Assembly: GCF_900250115.1 (NCBI RefSeq) | Contig: NZ_LT984803.1 | Coordinates: 124,001-188,000 of the forward strand | DNA: 64,000 bases | Direction: 5' to 3' | Origin: Cupriavidus taiwanensis | GTDB lineage: Bacteria > Pseudomonadota > Gammaproteobacteria > Burkholderiales > Burkholderiaceae | Shown here: piece after piece, positions 18,594-30,734 of the stretch | Layout of the letters: each line of letters opens with the position of its first letter | Position numbering within the stretch: position 1 is the stretch's first letter | The notes under the pieces: generated by a model | What the model was told of the DNA's origin: nothing | Seen by the model: only the letters and a program-made list of their open reading frames with translations | Database searches by the model: none | Program-made: the position numbers and the translations under genes

Positions 18594-20012
18594 TTGGACC
18601 ACCTGTCCCTTTCCCCAGGCAGCGCACCGGCGCTGGGCGAGCGCAGCCGCGCTGCCGTCTGGCACCCGTGCACGCGCCTGCGCCCTGCCGACGACGCCGT
18701 GCCGCTGGCGATCGTGCGCGGCGAAGGCCCGTGGCTGCACGACGCCGACGGCCAGCGCTATTTCGATGCCACCAGCTCCTGGTGGGTCAACCTGTTCGGC
18801 CACGCCAATCCGCGCATCAACGCCGCGCTGGCAAGCCAGCTGGAGACGCTCGAGCATGTGATGCTCGCCGGCTGCACGCATGCGCCCGCGGTGGAGCTGG
18901 CCGAGCGCCTGTCGGCGCTGACCGGCGGCGCGCTCGGCAACGTCTTCTACGCCTCGGACGGCGCCTCGGCGGTCGAGATCGCGCTGAAGATGAGCTTCCA
19001 CTACTGGCGCAACACCGGCCTGCCGGCCAAGCGCGAGTTCGTCTGCCTGCGCCACGGCTACCACGGCGAAACCGTGGGCGCGCTCGCCGTCACCGACGTC
19101 GAGATCTTCCGCGACGCCTACGACGCGCTGATCCGCCGCGCCCATGTGGTGATGTCGCCCGATGCGCGGCAGGCGCGGCGCGGCGAGTCCGCCGCCGAGG
19201 TGGCGGCGCGCGCGCTGGCGGCGCTGGAGGCGCTGCTGCGCGAGCGCGCCGGCGCCATTGCCGCGCTGATCGTCGAGCCGCTGGTGCAGGGCGCCGCCGG
19301 CATGGCGATGCATGACCCGTGCTATCTCGACGGCGTGCGCGCGCTGTGCGACCGCTACCGCGTGCACCTGATCGCCGACGAGATCGCGGTGGGGTGCGGA
19401 CGCACCGGCACCTTCTTCGCATGGGAGCAGTCGCGCGGCACCGAGGCGCCGCTGCCCGCGCATGCCTGGCCGGATTTCCTGTGCCTGTCCAAGGGCATCA
19501 GCGGCGGCTACCTGCCGCTGTCGCTGGTGCTGTCGCGCCCGGAAATCCAGCGCGCCTTCGTCGCCGATGACGTGGCGCGCAGCTTCCTGCATTCGCATTC
19601 GTACACCGGCAACCCGCTCGCCTGCCGCGCGGCGCTGGCCACGCTGGACCTGTTCGCGCAGGACCAGGTGCTGGCGCGCAACCGCGAGCGCGCGCAATGG
19701 CTGGCCGACGGCATGGTCGCGCTGGCCGCCGACGCGCGCGTGCACCACGTGCGCCAGCGTGGCCTGATCTGGGCCGCCGACGTGCGCGACGAGGTTGCCG
19801 ACGGCGCCGGCTTCGCCGCGCGCTTCCACCATGCCGCGCGCGCGCGCGAGCTGCTGGTGCGCCCGATCGGCAATACGCTCTACGTGATGCCGCCCTATGT
19901 CTTCGACGCCGCGCAGGCGCGCTGGCTGGGTGAACGGCTGCTGGCCACGCTCGACGACGTCACCGCGCATGTGACCGGGACCGCCGGCAAGGAGGTGCGC
20001 CATGCTGCTTGA
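18594..20012 (+). CDS. bioA: Adenosylmethionine-8-amino-7-oxononanoate aminotransferase
   Basis: A 472-residue PLP aminotransferase that makes 7,8-diaminopelargonate from KAPA using S-adenosylmethionine as amino donor. Key features are WHPCTRL near the N-terminus, the [16 protein letters not shown] segment, [18 protein letters not shown], and the PLP lysine K300 ([12 protein letters not shown]). The start is the TTG at 18594, six bases after a strong AAGGAGG; no ATG suits. It overlaps bioF by 11 bases. Confidence 0.93.
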   Translation: MDHLSLSPGSAPALGERSRAAVWHPCTRLRPADDAVPLAIVRGEGPWLHDADGQRYFDATSSWWVNLFGHANPRINAALASQLETLEHVMLAGCTHAPAVELAERLSALTGGALGNVFYASDGASAVEIALKMSFHYWRNTGLPAKREFVCLRHGYHGETVGALAVTDVEIFRDAYDALIRRAHVVMSPDARQARRGESAAEVAARALAALEALLRERAGAIAALIVEPLVQGAAGMAMHDPCYLDGVRALCDRYRVHLIADEIAVGCGRTGTFFAWEQSRGTEAPLPAHAWPDFLCLSKGISGGYLPLSLVLSRPEIQRAFVADDVARSFLHSHSYTGNPLACRAALATLDLFAQDQVLARNRERAQWLADGMVALAADARVHHVRQRGLIWAADVRDEVADGAGFAARFHHAARARELLVRPIGNTLYVMPPYVFDAAQARWLGERLLATLDDVTAHVTGTAGKEVRHAA

Positions 20013-21216
20013 ACAACTGCAGCAGGCCGCGCAGCAGCGCCACGCGCTTGCGCTGACGCGGCGCCGCCGCGTCGCCCACACCGCCTGCGCGCCGCACCAG
20101 GCCGTGGGCGAGGACGGGACCGCGCCGGAATCGCTGCTGACCTTCTGCAGCAACGATTACCTCGGGCTGGCCAACCACCCGCAAGTGATCGCCGCGCTGG
20201 TGGAAGGCGCGCAGCGCTACGGTGCCGGCAGCGGCGCCTCGCACCTGGTCAGCGGTCACTCGCTCGCGCACGCTCAGCTGGAAGCGGAACTGGCACGCTG
20301 GTTCGCGCCGCACATCGCGCAGGCGCGCACGCTGTATTTCTGCACCGGCTACATGGCCAATATGGCCGTGCTGACCGCGCTCGGCGCGGCCGGGGCGACG
20401 CTGTTCTGCGAGTCGCTCAACCATGCGTCGCTGATCGACGGCGCACGGCTGGCGCGGGCCGAGGTGCAGCGCTACCCGCATTGCGACACCGCTGCGCTGG
20501 AAGCGCTGCTCGCGGCCAGCACCAGCGAGCGCAAGCTGATCGTCACCGACAGCGTGTTCAGCATGGACGGCAACGTCGCGCCGCTGCGCCAGCTGCTGGC
20601 GCTGGCCGAGCGTTACGACGCGTGGATCGTGGTCGACGATGCCCACGGCTTCGGCGTGCTCGGCGAGCAGGGGCATGGCGTGCTGGAAGCGCTTGGACTG
20701 TCGTCCGAACGCTTTATTTACATCGGCACGCTCGGCAAGGCGGCCGGCGTCGCCGGCGCCTTTGTCGCCGCGCACGAGACCATCATCGAGCACCTGGTCA
20801 ACACCGCGCGGCCGTATATCTACACCACGGCCGCGCCGCCCGCGGTCGCGCACGCGCTGCTGGCCAGCCTGGCGCTCATCGAAGGCGACGAGGGCCGGCA
20901 ACGGCGGACGCAACTGGCGCGCTGCATCGCCACGCTGCGCGAAGGGCTGGCCCAGCTGGCCGCGATCGCGGGCTGGACCCTGGGCGACAGCCAGACCGCG
21001 GTGCAGCCGCTGATCGTCGGCGACAACGGTGCCGCGCTGGCGCTGTCGGCCACGCTGGAAGCCGACGGCATCCGCGTCGGCGCGATCCGTCCGCCGACCG
21101 TGCCGGAGGGCACCGCGCGGCTGCGCATCACGCTGTCGGCGGCGCACACCGAAGCCGATGTGCGGCGCCTGCTCGAGGCACTGAGCGCCGCGGTGGCGCA
21201 GCGGGAGGCCGCATGA
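20002..21216 (+). CDS. bioF: 8-amino-7-oxononanoate synthase
   Basis: A 404-residue alpha-oxoamine synthase that condenses pimeloyl thioester with alanine to KAPA. Motifs include [34 protein letters not shown], and the PLP lysine K246 in [21 protein letters not shown] sits inside the end of bioA, and the gene overlaps bioA by 11 bases and bioD by 4, indicating coupled translation. Confidence 0.95.
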   Translation: MLLEQLQQAAQQRHALALTRRRRVAHTACAPHQAVGEDGTAPESLLTFCSNDYLGLANHPQVIAALVEGAQRYGAGSGASHLVSGHSLAHAQLEAELARWFAPHIAQARTLYFCTGYMANMAVLTALGAAGATLFCESLNHASLIDGARLARAEVQRYPHCDTAALEALLAASTSERKLIVTDSVFSMDGNVAPLRQLLALAERYDAWIVVDDAHGFGVLGEQGHGVLEALGLSSERFIYIGTLGKAAGVAGAFVAAHETIIEHLVNTARPYIYTTAAPPAVAHALLASLALIEGDEGRQRRTQLARCIATLREGLAQLAAIAGWTLGDSQTAVQPLIVGDNGAALALSATLEADGIRVGAIRPPTVPEGTARLRITLSAAHTEADVRRLLEALSAAVAQREAA

Positions 21217-21956
21217 GTGCCCGGACTCCCTTCGCCTGCTTTGTCACCGGCACCGATACCGGCGTCGGCAAGACCCACGCCAGCGCCGCGCTGCTGCATG
21301 CGCTCCATGGTGCCGGCTACCGCACCGCCGGCATGAAGCCGGTGGCCAGCGGCAGCGAATGGCGCGACGGCCACTGGCACAACGACGACGTGGCGCAGCT
21401 GCGCGCCGCCAGCTCGGTCGCGGTGCCGCTCGGCCAGACCTGCCCGTTCCTGCTGCGCACGCCGTGCTCGCCGCACCTCGCGGCGGCGCAGGAAGGCGTG
21501 CGCATCACGCGCGCGCCCATCCGTGCCGCCTTCGACGCGCTGCGCCGCCAGGCCGACGCCGTGGTGGTGGAGGGCGTGGGCGGCTTCAACGTGCCGCTCG
21601 ACGCCGGCGCGGTGCGCTGGAACACCGCCGACCTCGCCGTGATGCTGAGCGTGCCGGTGGTGCTGGTGGTCGGCATCCGGCTCGGCTGCCTGAACCACGC
21701 CGTGCTGAGCGCCGAAGCCATCCGCGCGCGCGGCCTGCCGCTGGCCGGCTGGATCGCCAACCGGGTCGACCCGGACATGCTGCTGGCCGACGAGAACATC
21801 GCCACGCTGCACGCCGCGCTGGACGCGCCGTGCCTGGGCGAGTTGCCGTGGCAACTGGCGCCCGCCGCCGCCGCCGCTGCCGGCCGGCTCGAGCTCGCGC
21901 CGCTGCTGGCCGCCGCCACCCGCTACCAGGCCGAGGCCGCCGGCCTGGCTGCCTGA
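21213..21956 (+). CDS. bioD: Dethiobiotin synthetase
   Basis: A 247-residue ATP-dependent ligase closing the ureido ring of dethiobiotin with CO2. The P-loop is G13-TDTGVGK20-T, followed by the conserved K in GMKPVASG and the [12 protein letters not shown] strand. ATGA overlap with bioF. It is slightly longer than the usual roughly 225 residues. Confidence 0.95.
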   Translation: MSARTPFACFVTGTDTGVGKTHASAALLHALHGAGYRTAGMKPVASGSEWRDGHWHNDDVAQLRAASSVAVPLGQTCPFLLRTPCSPHLAAAQEGVRITRAPIRAAFDALRRQADAVVVEGVGGFNVPLDAGAVRWNTADLAVMLSVPVVLVVGIRLGCLNHAVLSAEAIRARGLPLAGWIANRVDPDMLLADENIATLHAALDAPCLGELPWQLAPAAAAAAGRLELAPLLAAATRYQAEAAGLAA

Positions 21957-21976
21957 CAACAAAAATTCCATTGATC

Positions 21977-22999
21977 ATGACCCAAGCCCACACCGTTACC
22001 ACCATCTCCGCCGAATCGCTGCGCCAGACCGCGCGCCAGCATGCCTTGCCCGACGACGCCAGATGGCGTGTCGATGACGTTGCCGCGCTGTTCGCGCTGC
22101 CGTTCAACGACCTGCTGTTCCGCGCCCAGCAGGTGCACCGCGAGCACTTTGATGCCAACACCGTGCAGCTGTCGACGCTGCTGTCGATCAAGACCGGCGG
22201 CTGCGAGGAGGATTGCGGCTACTGCCCGCAAAGCGCGCACCACGACGCCGGTGTCAAGGCCGAGAAGCTGATGGCGCTGGACGAGGTGCTGGACGCCGCG
22301 CGCGCGGCCAAGGCCAACGGCGCCACCCGCTTCTGCATGGGCGCGGCCTGGCGCAGCCCCAAGGACCGCCACCTGGAGCCGGTGATGGACATGGTGCGCG
22401 AAGTCAAGGCGATGGGCCTGGAGACCTGCGTCACGCTGGGCATGCTCAAGTCCGAGCAGGCGCAGCAGCTCAAGGAAGCCGGCCTGGACTACTACAACCA
22501 TAACCTCGACACCTCGCCAGAGTTCTACGGCAAGATCATCACCACGCGCACCTACCAGGACCGGCTCGACACCATCGGCCATGTGCGCGACGCCGGCATC
22601 AACGTCTGCTGCGGCGGCATCGTCGGCATGGGCGAGTCGCGCGAGGCGCGCGCCGGCCTGATCGCGCAACTGGCCAATATGGACCCGTATCCGGAATCGG
22701 TGCCGATCAACAACCTGGTGCAGGTCGAAGGCACGCCGCTGGCGGGCACCGAGGCGCTGGACCCGTTCGAGTTCGTCCGCACCATCGCGGTGGCGCGCAT
22801 CACCATGCCGCAAGCGATGGTGCGCCTGTCCGCGGGCCGCGAGGCCATGGATGAAGCGCTGCAGGCGCTGTGCTTCATGGCCGGCGCCAATTCGATCTTC
22901 TACGGCGAAAAGCTGCTGACCACCGGCAACCCGCAGGCCGACCGCGATCGCGCGCTGCTGGCCCGCCTCGACATCCGCGCCGAAGGCTACGCGGGGTAA
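21977..22999 (+). CDS. bioB: Biotin synthase
   Basis: A 340-residue radical SAM enzyme inserting sulfur into dethiobiotin. The 4Fe-4S motif is C76-EED-C80-GY-C83; YNHNLDTS and the later iron-sulfur ligands around [13 protein letters not shown] also match BioB. It follows bioD by 20 bases and completes a contiguous bioAFDB set. The in-frame ATG 21977 gives the standard length. Confidence 0.96.
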   Translation: MTQAHTVTTISAESLRQTARQHALPDDARWRVDDVAALFALPFNDLLFRAQQVHREHFDANTVQLSTLLSIKTGGCEEDCGYCPQSAHHDAGVKAEKLMALDEVLDAARAAKANGATRFCMGAAWRSPKDRHLEPVMDMVREVKAMGLETCVTLGMLKSEQAQQLKEAGLDYYNHNLDTSPEFYGKIITTRTYQDRLDTIGHVRDAGINVCCGGIVGMGESREARAGLIAQLANMDPYPESVPINNLVQVEGTPLAGTEALDPFEFVRTIAVARITMPQAMVRLSAGREAMDEALQALCFMAGANSIFYGEKLLTTGNPQADRDRALLARLDIRAEGYAG

Positions 23000-23049
23000 C
23001 TCGGGCTAACGTCGCAGGAAAGTGCCCGCTGGACGGCGCGCCGCCGTAA

Positions 23050-23068
23050 TATCCCGGTTACCGGGATA
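23050..23068 (+). promoter_or_regulatory. Palindromic hairpin directly before the mccA ribosome binding site
   Basis: The sequence TATCCCGG-TTA-CCGGGATA is a perfect 8-bp dyad ending two bases before AAGGAGGG (23071-23078) and 14 bases before the start codon. It could be an operator, or a hairpin modulating ribosome access to mccA. It lacks a T-run, so it is an unlikely bioB terminator. Confidence 0.5.
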
Positions 23069-23081
23069 ACAAGGAGGGCGC

Positions 23082-25112
<2,031 letters not shown>

Positions 25113-25276
25113 ACGGTCGGTCGCCGGACCGGCGCAAGCGCCGGTGGCCGGCCGCGGCAGCGGGGGGCGATCGCCGCAATATGACTTTTCCCGCCTGAGG
25201 TTGAGACGTTGCCTACGCATTGGCTCGATGTATCGTGGCTAGAATTGCGGACCTTCCGTATGTCGCTCCGCATCCG

Positions 25277-26239
25277 ATGCTGCCAACGTCTTGCCGGATC
25301 CTCTTCTGGGCTTTACTGGTGTCCGGCCACGCCATGGCTTGTACCGGGAACGCGGTCACCTCGACCATCGCGTTGCCAGCCAGCCTGACCGTTGCGCGGG
25401 ACCTGCCGCTCGGCAGCATCCTGTTCGACACCGGCTGGGTTGGGAGCAGTTCAGCGTATATCGAATGCGGGCCCCTCGAAATATGGAGCCATGGCTATGC
25501 CATGCCGATGACGCCGGCGGCTGGCGTCGGCGTCTATGAAACCGGCGTGCCGGGCATCGGCATTCGGGCCGGGTGGTCGAACACGCTCAGCGTGCAGCCA
25601 GCCGACATCACCCAGTCCATGCTGCAGAACTGGCCGCGTGCGCAGCAGACGCTGCCCAACATGCAGGGCGTCTATCTGCCGCCCGCGCTGTATCGGGTCC
25701 AGCTGCTCAAGACCGGACCGATTACGCCGGGCGTGATTGCGTTCCAGAATCCCACCGCGACCTCGATCTATGGCGGCATTGTCGCCACCTCGACCAACTT
25801 CACCAGTACGCAGGTCAATATCCGCACGGCAGGCTGCCGTGTTACCAATAGCAACCTCATCGTCGAGCTGCCGAGCGCAAGCCTGAACAGCTTTGGCGGC
25901 GTCGGTTCGACGCAGGGCGCGACACCGTTCAGCATTCCGCTGGTGTGCGATGCCGACATCAGCATTGCCTACGAACTGGACGGCACGGCGGACGCATCGA
26001 ATGCCCCGGGCGTGCTGGCAAACCAGGCCGGCAGCGGCATGGCCACCGGCGTCGGGGTCCAGGTGCTGCAAGGCAGGACGCCGGTGGCGCTGGGTGTGGT
26101 GTCGTCTCCGTATGTGCGGACCACCAGCGACAACGAGGCCGTCAGCATTCCGATGACCGCACGGTATTTCAAGACCAGCCAGGTCGTGACCAGCGGACGC
26201 GTGAACGCGATTGCGACGCTGAACATGAACTACCAGTAG
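25277..26239 (+). CDS. Orphan fimbrial-type adhesin/pilin
   Basis: A 320-residue exported protein ending NAIATLNMNYQ, with the beta-strand pattern and penultimate tyrosine of type 1 pilins needed for donor-strand exchange. Signal peptide about residues 1-18 (MLPTSCRILFWALLVSGHA), then ACTG. Four mature cysteines (ACTG, IECGP, TAGCRV, PLVCDAD) suggest one disulfide in an N-terminal receptor-type domain and one in a C-terminal pilin domain, the layout of a tip adhesin. No chaperone or usher gene is nearby. The start is uncertain; GTG/TTG codons exist upstream. Confidence 0.75.
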   Translation: MLPTSCRILFWALLVSGHAMACTGNAVTSTIALPASLTVARDLPLGSILFDTGWVGSSSAYIECGPLEIWSHGYAMPMTPAAGVGVYETGVPGIGIRAGWSNTLSVQPADITQSMLQNWPRAQQTLPNMQGVYLPPALYRVQLLKTGPITPGVIAFQNPTATSIYGGIVATSTNFTSTQVNIRTAGCRVTNSNLIVELPSASLNSFGGVGSTQGATPFSIPLVCDADISIAYELDGTADASNAPGVLANQAGSGMATGVGVQVLQGRTPVALGVVSSPYVRTTSDNEAVSIPMTARYFKTSQVVTSGRVNAIATLNMNYQ

Positions 26240-26297
26240 CGGCCCCGCGCCGCCTGGCGCCGCTGTACGAGCCCGGCGAGCCGCAGCAATCCAGGAG

Positions 26298-26324
26298 ATG
26301 CCCCGCCAGCGCGCGGGGCATTTT
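26298..26324 (+). terminator. Intrinsic terminator after the adhesin gene
   Basis: ATGCCCCGC and GCGGGGCAT form a 9-bp stem with a 6-base loop, followed by TTTT. It starts 58 bases after the stop codon and isolates the adhesin gene from the next one. Confidence 0.8.
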
Positions 26325-26411
26325 CCATGGGCGGCGCGCCCGCCACCCGCCCCCGCGGCGCATTCCTCTGCCAAAATAGCCCCTTGAACCACCAGAGTCG
26401 CTGGAGACATC

Positions 26412-27353
26412 ATGAAGTTGCAGTTGTACGTTCCGGATGGCCGTTACCAACCATGGATCGAAGGCTTCGCCGAGGCGCTGCCGGAGGCCACCTGCGTGAC
26501 CTGGGACGACAGCCGTGGCGAAGCTGCCGATTACGCCGTGGTGTGGCGCCCGCCGGTCGAGATGCTGCGCGGCCGCACCGACCTGAAGGCGGTGTTCAAC
26601 CTCGGCGCCGGCGTCGACGGCATCCTGCGCCTGCGCGACCAGGACCCCCAGGCGCTGCCGGCCGGCGTGCCGATCGTGCGGCTGGACGACGCCGGCATGG
26701 CCGCCCAGATGGCCGAATACGTCACCTCTGCCGTGCTGCGCTATTTCCGCCGGCTGGACGATTACGCCGCCCAGGCGCAGGCCGGCAAGTGGAAGTTCCT
26801 CAAGCCGCACCGCCGCGAAGACTTCACCATCGGCGTGATGGGCGTCGGCACGCTCGGCACGCATATCGCACGCACGCTGGCCGGCTTCGGCTTTCCGGTA
26901 CGCGGCTGGAGCCGCACCGCGCGCGCCATCGAGGGCGTGGTGGGCTTCCACGGCGATGCCGGCCGCGCGCCGTTCCTGGACGGCCTGCGCGTGCTGGTCA
27001 ATGTGCTGCCGCTGACGCCGCAGACCGAGAACATCCTCAACGGCGAACTGTTCGGCAAGCTGGCGCAGGGTGCCTACGTGATCAATGTCGCGCGCGGCCA
27101 GCACCTGGTCGAAGCCGACCTGCTCGCGGCGGTGCAGGCCGGCCAGCTCGCGGGCGCGACGCTGGACGTGTTCCGCACCGAGCCGCTGCCCGCCGGGCAT
27201 CCGTTCTGGCAGGAGCCGCGCATCACCATTACCCCGCATATCTCGGCGCTGACGCTGCGCGAGGACAGCATCGCGCAGATCGCCGGCAAGATCCGCGCGC
27301 TGCGCGCCGGCCAGCCGATCGCGGGCGTGGTCGACCTGCAGCGCGGCTATTGA
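26412..27353 (+). CDS. ghrA: Glyoxylate/hydroxypyruvate reductase A-type D-2-hydroxyacid dehydrogenase
   Basis: A 313-residue NAD(P)H-dependent 2-hydroxyacid dehydrogenase. The nucleotide motif is GVMGVGTLGTHIARTLAGFGF and the catalytic residues lie in NVARGQHLVE (Arg), FRTEPLPAGHPFW (Glu) and ITPHIS (His). It most resembles GhrA, which reduces glyoxylate to glycolate. It could relate to glyoxylate from the bypass controlled by AceK upstream, but that link is inference. Confidence 0.85.
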   Translation: MKLQLYVPDGRYQPWIEGFAEALPEATCVTWDDSRGEAADYAVVWRPPVEMLRGRTDLKAVFNLGAGVDGILRLRDQDPQALPAGVPIVRLDDAGMAAQMAEYVTSAVLRYFRRLDDYAAQAQAGKWKFLKPHRREDFTIGVMGVGTLGTHIARTLAGFGFPVRGWSRTARAIEGVVGFHGDAGRAPFLDGLRVLVNVLPLTPQTENILNGELFGKLAQGAYVINVARGQHLVEADLLAAVQAGQLAGATLDVFRTEPLPAGHPFWQEPRITITPHISALTLREDSIAQIAGKIRALRAGQPIAGVVDLQRGY

Positions 27354-27416
27354 GCGCCGCGCCAGCCGCCATGCAAGCCAACCATACCCCCACTGGATAA
27401 ACGACAGGAGACAGCC

Positions 27417-28352
27417 ATGACCATGCCGAACTACGTGAAGATCGTTGAAGTGGGCCCGCGCGACGGCCTGCAGAACGAAAAGGCAATGGTGCCGACGGAC
27501 GTGAAGGTCGCGCTGATCAACCAGCTCACCGACGCCGGCTTCGTCAACATCGAGGCCGCCTCGTTCGTGTCGCCCAAATGGGTGCCGCAGATGGCCGACG
27601 GCGCCGACGTGATGGCGCGCATCCAGCGCCGAGCGGGCACGCTGTATTCGGCGCTGACGCCGAACATGAAGGGCTTCGAGGGCGCGATCGCGGCCGGCGC
27701 CGACGAGGTGGTGATCTTCGGCGCGGCCAGCGAGGCGTTCTCGCAGAAGAACATCAATTGCTCGATCGCCGAGTCGATCGCGCGCTTCGCGCCGGTAGCG
27801 GCCGCGGCCAAGGAGCAGGGCGTGCGCCTGCGCGGCAGCATCTCGTGCGCGCTCGGCTGCCCCTACCAGGGCGAGGTGCCGGTCAGTTCGGTGGTCGACG
27901 TGGTGCGGCGCATGCGCGAGCTGGGCTGCGACGAGATCGACATCGCCGACACCATCGGCGTGGGCACGCCGGTGCGGGTGCAGGAAGTGATGCGCGCCGC
28001 GGCGGCGGAGTTTGCGCTGGACCGGCTCTCCGGCCATTTCCACGATACCTACGGCCAGGCCCTGTCCAACATCCTGGCCAGCCTGGAAGTGGGCGTCGCG
28101 ATCTTCCATGCCTCGGTCGCGGGGCTGGGCGGCTGCCCCTATGCCAAGGGCGCCACCGGCAACGTCGCCACCGAGGACGTGCTCTACATGCTGCACGGCA
28201 TGGGCATCCACACCGGCATCGACCTGGAAGCGGTGGTGCGCGCCGGCGACTACATCTCGCAGGCGATCGACCGCGCCAACAGTTCGCGCGTGGGCCGTGC
28301 CCTGCTGACCAAATGGGCCGCCGCCAGCGACGCGGCACCGGCCTGCGTGTAA
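27417..28352 (+). CDS. liuE: Hydroxymethylglutaryl-CoA lyase
   Basis: A 311-residue TIM-barrel lyase splitting HMG-CoA into acetoacetate and acetyl-CoA, the last leucine-specific step. EVGPRDGLQNE near the N-terminus and the signature GLGGC240PYAKGATGNVATED carry the metal-binding and catalytic residues. AGGAG precedes ATG 27417; a second in-frame ATG is at 27423. Also named mvaB. Confidence 0.95.
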   Translation: MTMPNYVKIVEVGPRDGLQNEKAMVPTDVKVALINQLTDAGFVNIEAASFVSPKWVPQMADGADVMARIQRRAGTLYSALTPNMKGFEGAIAAGADEVVIFGAASEAFSQKNINCSIAESIARFAPVAAAAKEQGVRLRGSISCALGCPYQGEVPVSSVVDVVRRMRELGCDEIDIADTIGVGTPVRVQEVMRAAAAEFALDRLSGHFHDTYGQALSNILASLEVGVAIFHASVAGLGGCPYAKGATGNVATEDVLYMLHGMGIHTGIDLEAVVRAGDYISQAIDRANSSRVGRALLTKWAAASDAAPACV

Positions 28353-28379
28353 AGCGCGCGGCCGCACACAGGAGAACGC

Positions 28380-28892
28380 ATGACGATGCCTGACCAAGCG
28401 CTGCCCGAGTCCGCGCAGCGCGTGGCCGAACTGCTGGCCGGCCTCGGCCACGACCGGCCCGTGGTGATGCTGCCCGCCACCGGCAAGACCTCGGCCGAGG
28501 CCGCGGCGGGGCTGGGCTGCAGCGTGGCCGAAATCGCCAAGTCCATCATCTTCCGCCGCGTCGCCGACGATGCGCCGGTGCTGGTGATCGCCAGCGGCAG
28601 CAACCGCGTCGACGAGGCCAAGGTGGCCGCGCGCGCGGGCGCGCTGGGCAAGGCCGACGCGCGCTTCGTGCGCGAAAAGACCGGCTATGCCATCGGCGGG
28701 GTCTGCCCGATCGGCCATGCGGTGGCGCCGGTGATGCTGCTGGACCAGGATCTGTTCCGCCATGACAGCCTGTGGGCCGCGGCCGGCCATCCGCATGCGG
28801 TGTTCAACCTGACGCCGCGGCAACTGCAGCAGATGACCGGGGCCGAAGTGGCCGATGTCGCGATCGCAGCCACTCCCGGGGCCATGGCATGA
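28380..28892 (+). CDS. YbaK/EbsC-family aminoacyl-tRNA deacylase-like protein
   Basis: A 170-residue single-domain protein of the YbaK/ProX trans-editing family that hydrolyses mischarged tRNA. Motifs: LGCSVAEIAKSIIFRR with the conserved lysine, VLVIASGSNRVD, and the substrate pocket GYAIGGVCPIGH. Which tRNA it edits is not predictable. It overlaps the next gene by ATGA. Confidence 0.87.
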   Translation: MTMPDQALPESAQRVAELLAGLGHDRPVVMLPATGKTSAEAAAGLGCSVAEIAKSIIFRRVADDAPVLVIASGSNRVDEAKVAARAGALGKADARFVREKTGYAIGGVCPIGHAVAPVMLLDQDLFRHDSLWAAAGHPHAVFNLTPRQLQQMTGAEVADVAIAATPGAMA

Positions 28893-29317
28893 GCCCGGAC
28901 CTGCGCCCCGGCCTGGCGTTCACCTGGCAATACACGGTGCCGCCCAAGGCCACGGTGCCGCGCCTGTATGACGATATCCCGGGCTGCCCCGAGATGCCGG
29001 ACGTGCTGGCCACCGGCTACCTGGTCGGCATCATGGAGTGCGCCTGCCTGCAGATGCTGCGCGCGCACCTGGACTGGCCGCGCGAGCAGTCGCTCGGCAC
29101 GCTGGTCAGCTTCTCGCACCTGGCGCCGACGCCGCCGGGCATGACGGTGACGGTCAGGGGCGCTCTGGTCGAGGTCGACGGGCGCCGGCTGCGCTTCGAG
29201 CTGAGCGCATGGGACGGCGAGGACAAGATCTCGGAGGGCGTGCACGAGCGCCACCTGATCGACGCCGGCCGCTTCAACCAGAAGGTCGCGGCCAAGGCCG
29301 CGCGCGCGGCGGGCTGA
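28889..29317 (+). CDS. FlK-like hotdog thioesterase
   Basis: A 142-residue hotdog protein. The segment VLATGYLVGIMECACLQML followed by SLGTLVSFSHLAPTPPGM places a conserved Thr, Glu and His as in the fluoroacetyl-CoA thioesterase FlK family; most members act on other small acyl-CoAs. ATG 28889 overlaps the YbaK stop; the longer frame upstream is a shadow. Confidence 0.78.
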   Translation: MSPDLRPGLAFTWQYTVPPKATVPRLYDDIPGCPEMPDVLATGYLVGIMECACLQMLRAHLDWPREQSLGTLVSFSHLAPTPPGMTVTVRGALVEVDGRRLRFELSAWDGEDKISEGVHERHLIDAGRFNQKVAAKAARAAG

Positions 29318-29325
29318 GCGGTCCG

Positions 29326-29586
29326 ATGGCCACCATGCCCGCGCCCGTCCCCTCCGCGGCCGACCTGGCGGCGCAAGCCGAACTTGCGCTGCGCGCGTCG
29401 CCAGTGCCTTCGCCATGCCGCAACATTTGCCACATGGACCCATTCAGCGGCTACTGCGCAGGTTGCCTGCGCACCATCGACGAAATCGCCGGCTGGTCCT
29501 CGGCCAGCGACGAAGACAAGCGCCACGTGTGGGCACAACTGCCGCAGCGCGCAGCATGGCTGGCAGGCGAGGAGGCATCCCCTTGA
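29326..29586 (+). CDS. DUF1289-family small cysteine-rich protein
   Basis: An 86-residue protein with the DUF1289 signature CRNICHMDPFSGYCAGCLR (four cysteines, probably metal-binding) and the following W-x(n)-W helix. Function unknown. It begins 8 bases after the thioesterase gene and overlaps the TTG start of the MBL gene by four bases, so it belongs to this operon. Confidence 0.85.
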   Translation: MATMPAPVPSAADLAAQAELALRASPVPSPCRNICHMDPFSGYCAGCLRTIDEIAGWSSASDEDKRHVWAQLPQRAAWLAGEEASP

Positions 29587-30512
29587 GTGCAACCCCGGTC
29601 CCGCAGTTGCCGCCATCCATGCGCGTGTTCGAGCGCGGCTGGCTGTCGGCCAACAACATCCTGTTCGCCGACGGCGACGATACCGCGCTGGTCGACACCG
29701 GCTACGTCACCCACGCAGCGCAGACGGTCGCGCTGGTGGCGTCAGCGCTGCAGGGCCAGCCGCTCGCGCGCGTGATCAACACCCATCTGCACTCCGACCA
29801 CTGCGGCGGCAATGCCGCGCTGCAGGCGCGCTGGCAGCCGCGCACCGCGATCCCCGCGGCCGAGGCCGATGCCGTGGCCGCGTGGGACACGGAGGCGCTC
29901 AGCTACAAGGCCACTGGCCAGCAGTGCGACCGCTTTGCCTTCGACAGCGTGCTGAACGACGGCGACACGCTGCGCCTGGGCGGCATCGACTGGCAGGTGG
30001 TGGCGGCCCCCGGCCATGACCCGCACGCGGTGATGCTGTTCGCGCCCGCCGAGGGCATCCTGATTTCCGGCGATGCGCTGTGGCAGAACGGTTTCGGCGT
30101 GATCTTTCCCGAACTGGAGGGCGAGAGCGGCTTCGCCGAACAGGCGGCGGTGCTGGCGCGCATCGCGCAGCTCGACGTGCGCGTAGTGATCCCGGGCCAC
30201 GGCAGCGTGTTCACCGACGTCGCGGCGGCGCTCGAACGCGCCCAGGGACGCCTGGCGTACCTGAGCGCCGACCCGGCGCGCAATGCCGCCCATGCGGTCA
30301 AGGTGCTGGTGAAATTCAAGCTGCTCGAGGCGCAGCGGATGACGCTGGCGGCGTTGGCGGCGTGGATGGAGGCGGCGCCGTTGATGGCGCACATGCGCGA
30401 GCGCTTTATGCCGGGACCGCCGATGGCGGAGATCTGCGCGCAGACGGTGGGGGCGCTGGCACGTGTCGGGGCGGCGCAGATCGAAGGGGAATGGGTGGTG
30501 AATCGGGATTGA
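29583..30512 (+). CDS. MBL-fold metallo-hydrolase, TTG start
   Basis: A 309-residue metallo-beta-lactamase-fold hydrolase with INTHLHSDHCGGNAALQ as the metal motif, the AAPGHDPHAVMLF strand and VVIPGHGSVF. Substrate unknown. The TTG at 29583 is chosen because AGGAGG stands seven bases upstream; an in-frame ATG at 29619 is the alternative. Last gene of the plus-strand block, followed by paired repeats. Confidence 0.85.
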   Translation: MSATPVPQLPPSMRVFERGWLSANNILFADGDDTALVDTGYVTHAAQTVALVASALQGQPLARVINTHLHSDHCGGNAALQARWQPRTAIPAAEADAVAAWDTEALSYKATGQQCDRFAFDSVLNDGDTLRLGGIDWQVVAAPGHDPHAVMLFAPAEGILISGDALWQNGFGVIFPELEGESGFAEQAAVLARIAQLDVRVVIPGHGSVFTDVAAALERAQGRLAYLSADPARNAAHAVKVLVKFKLLEAQRMTLAALAAWMEAAPLMAHMRERFMPGPPMAEICAQTVGALARVGAAQIEGEWVVNRD

Positions 30513-30544
30513 GGTGTTTGAAGGGTGTTGGGATGGAGGCGCCT

Positions 30545-30690
30545 GCCCTCTCCCCCGGCCCCTCTCCCGTGCGCGGGAGAGGGGAGCAGACAAGCTGGAC
30601 TTCAGGCGTAGTGCTGGTAGCGCAAACCTCAGCACGTCCGCGGTGTTCTCCCCTCTCCCGCTTGCGGGAGAGCGGCGGGGAGAGGGCCGG
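30545..30690. repeat. Paired intergenic hairpin repeat (REP/BIME-like)
   Basis: Two inverted copies of the repeat: CCCCTCTCCCG/CGGGAGAGGGG near 30558-30583 and CCCTCTCCCGC/GCGGGAGAG near 30651-30673, with outer arms GCCCTCTCCCCC and GGGGAGAGGGC. It separates the convergent MBL and TonB-receptor genes. Confidence 0.7.
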
Positions 30691-30734
30691 TGCATCCACG
30701 AAGTACTGCGACAACCCACACCGCAGTCTTGTCT

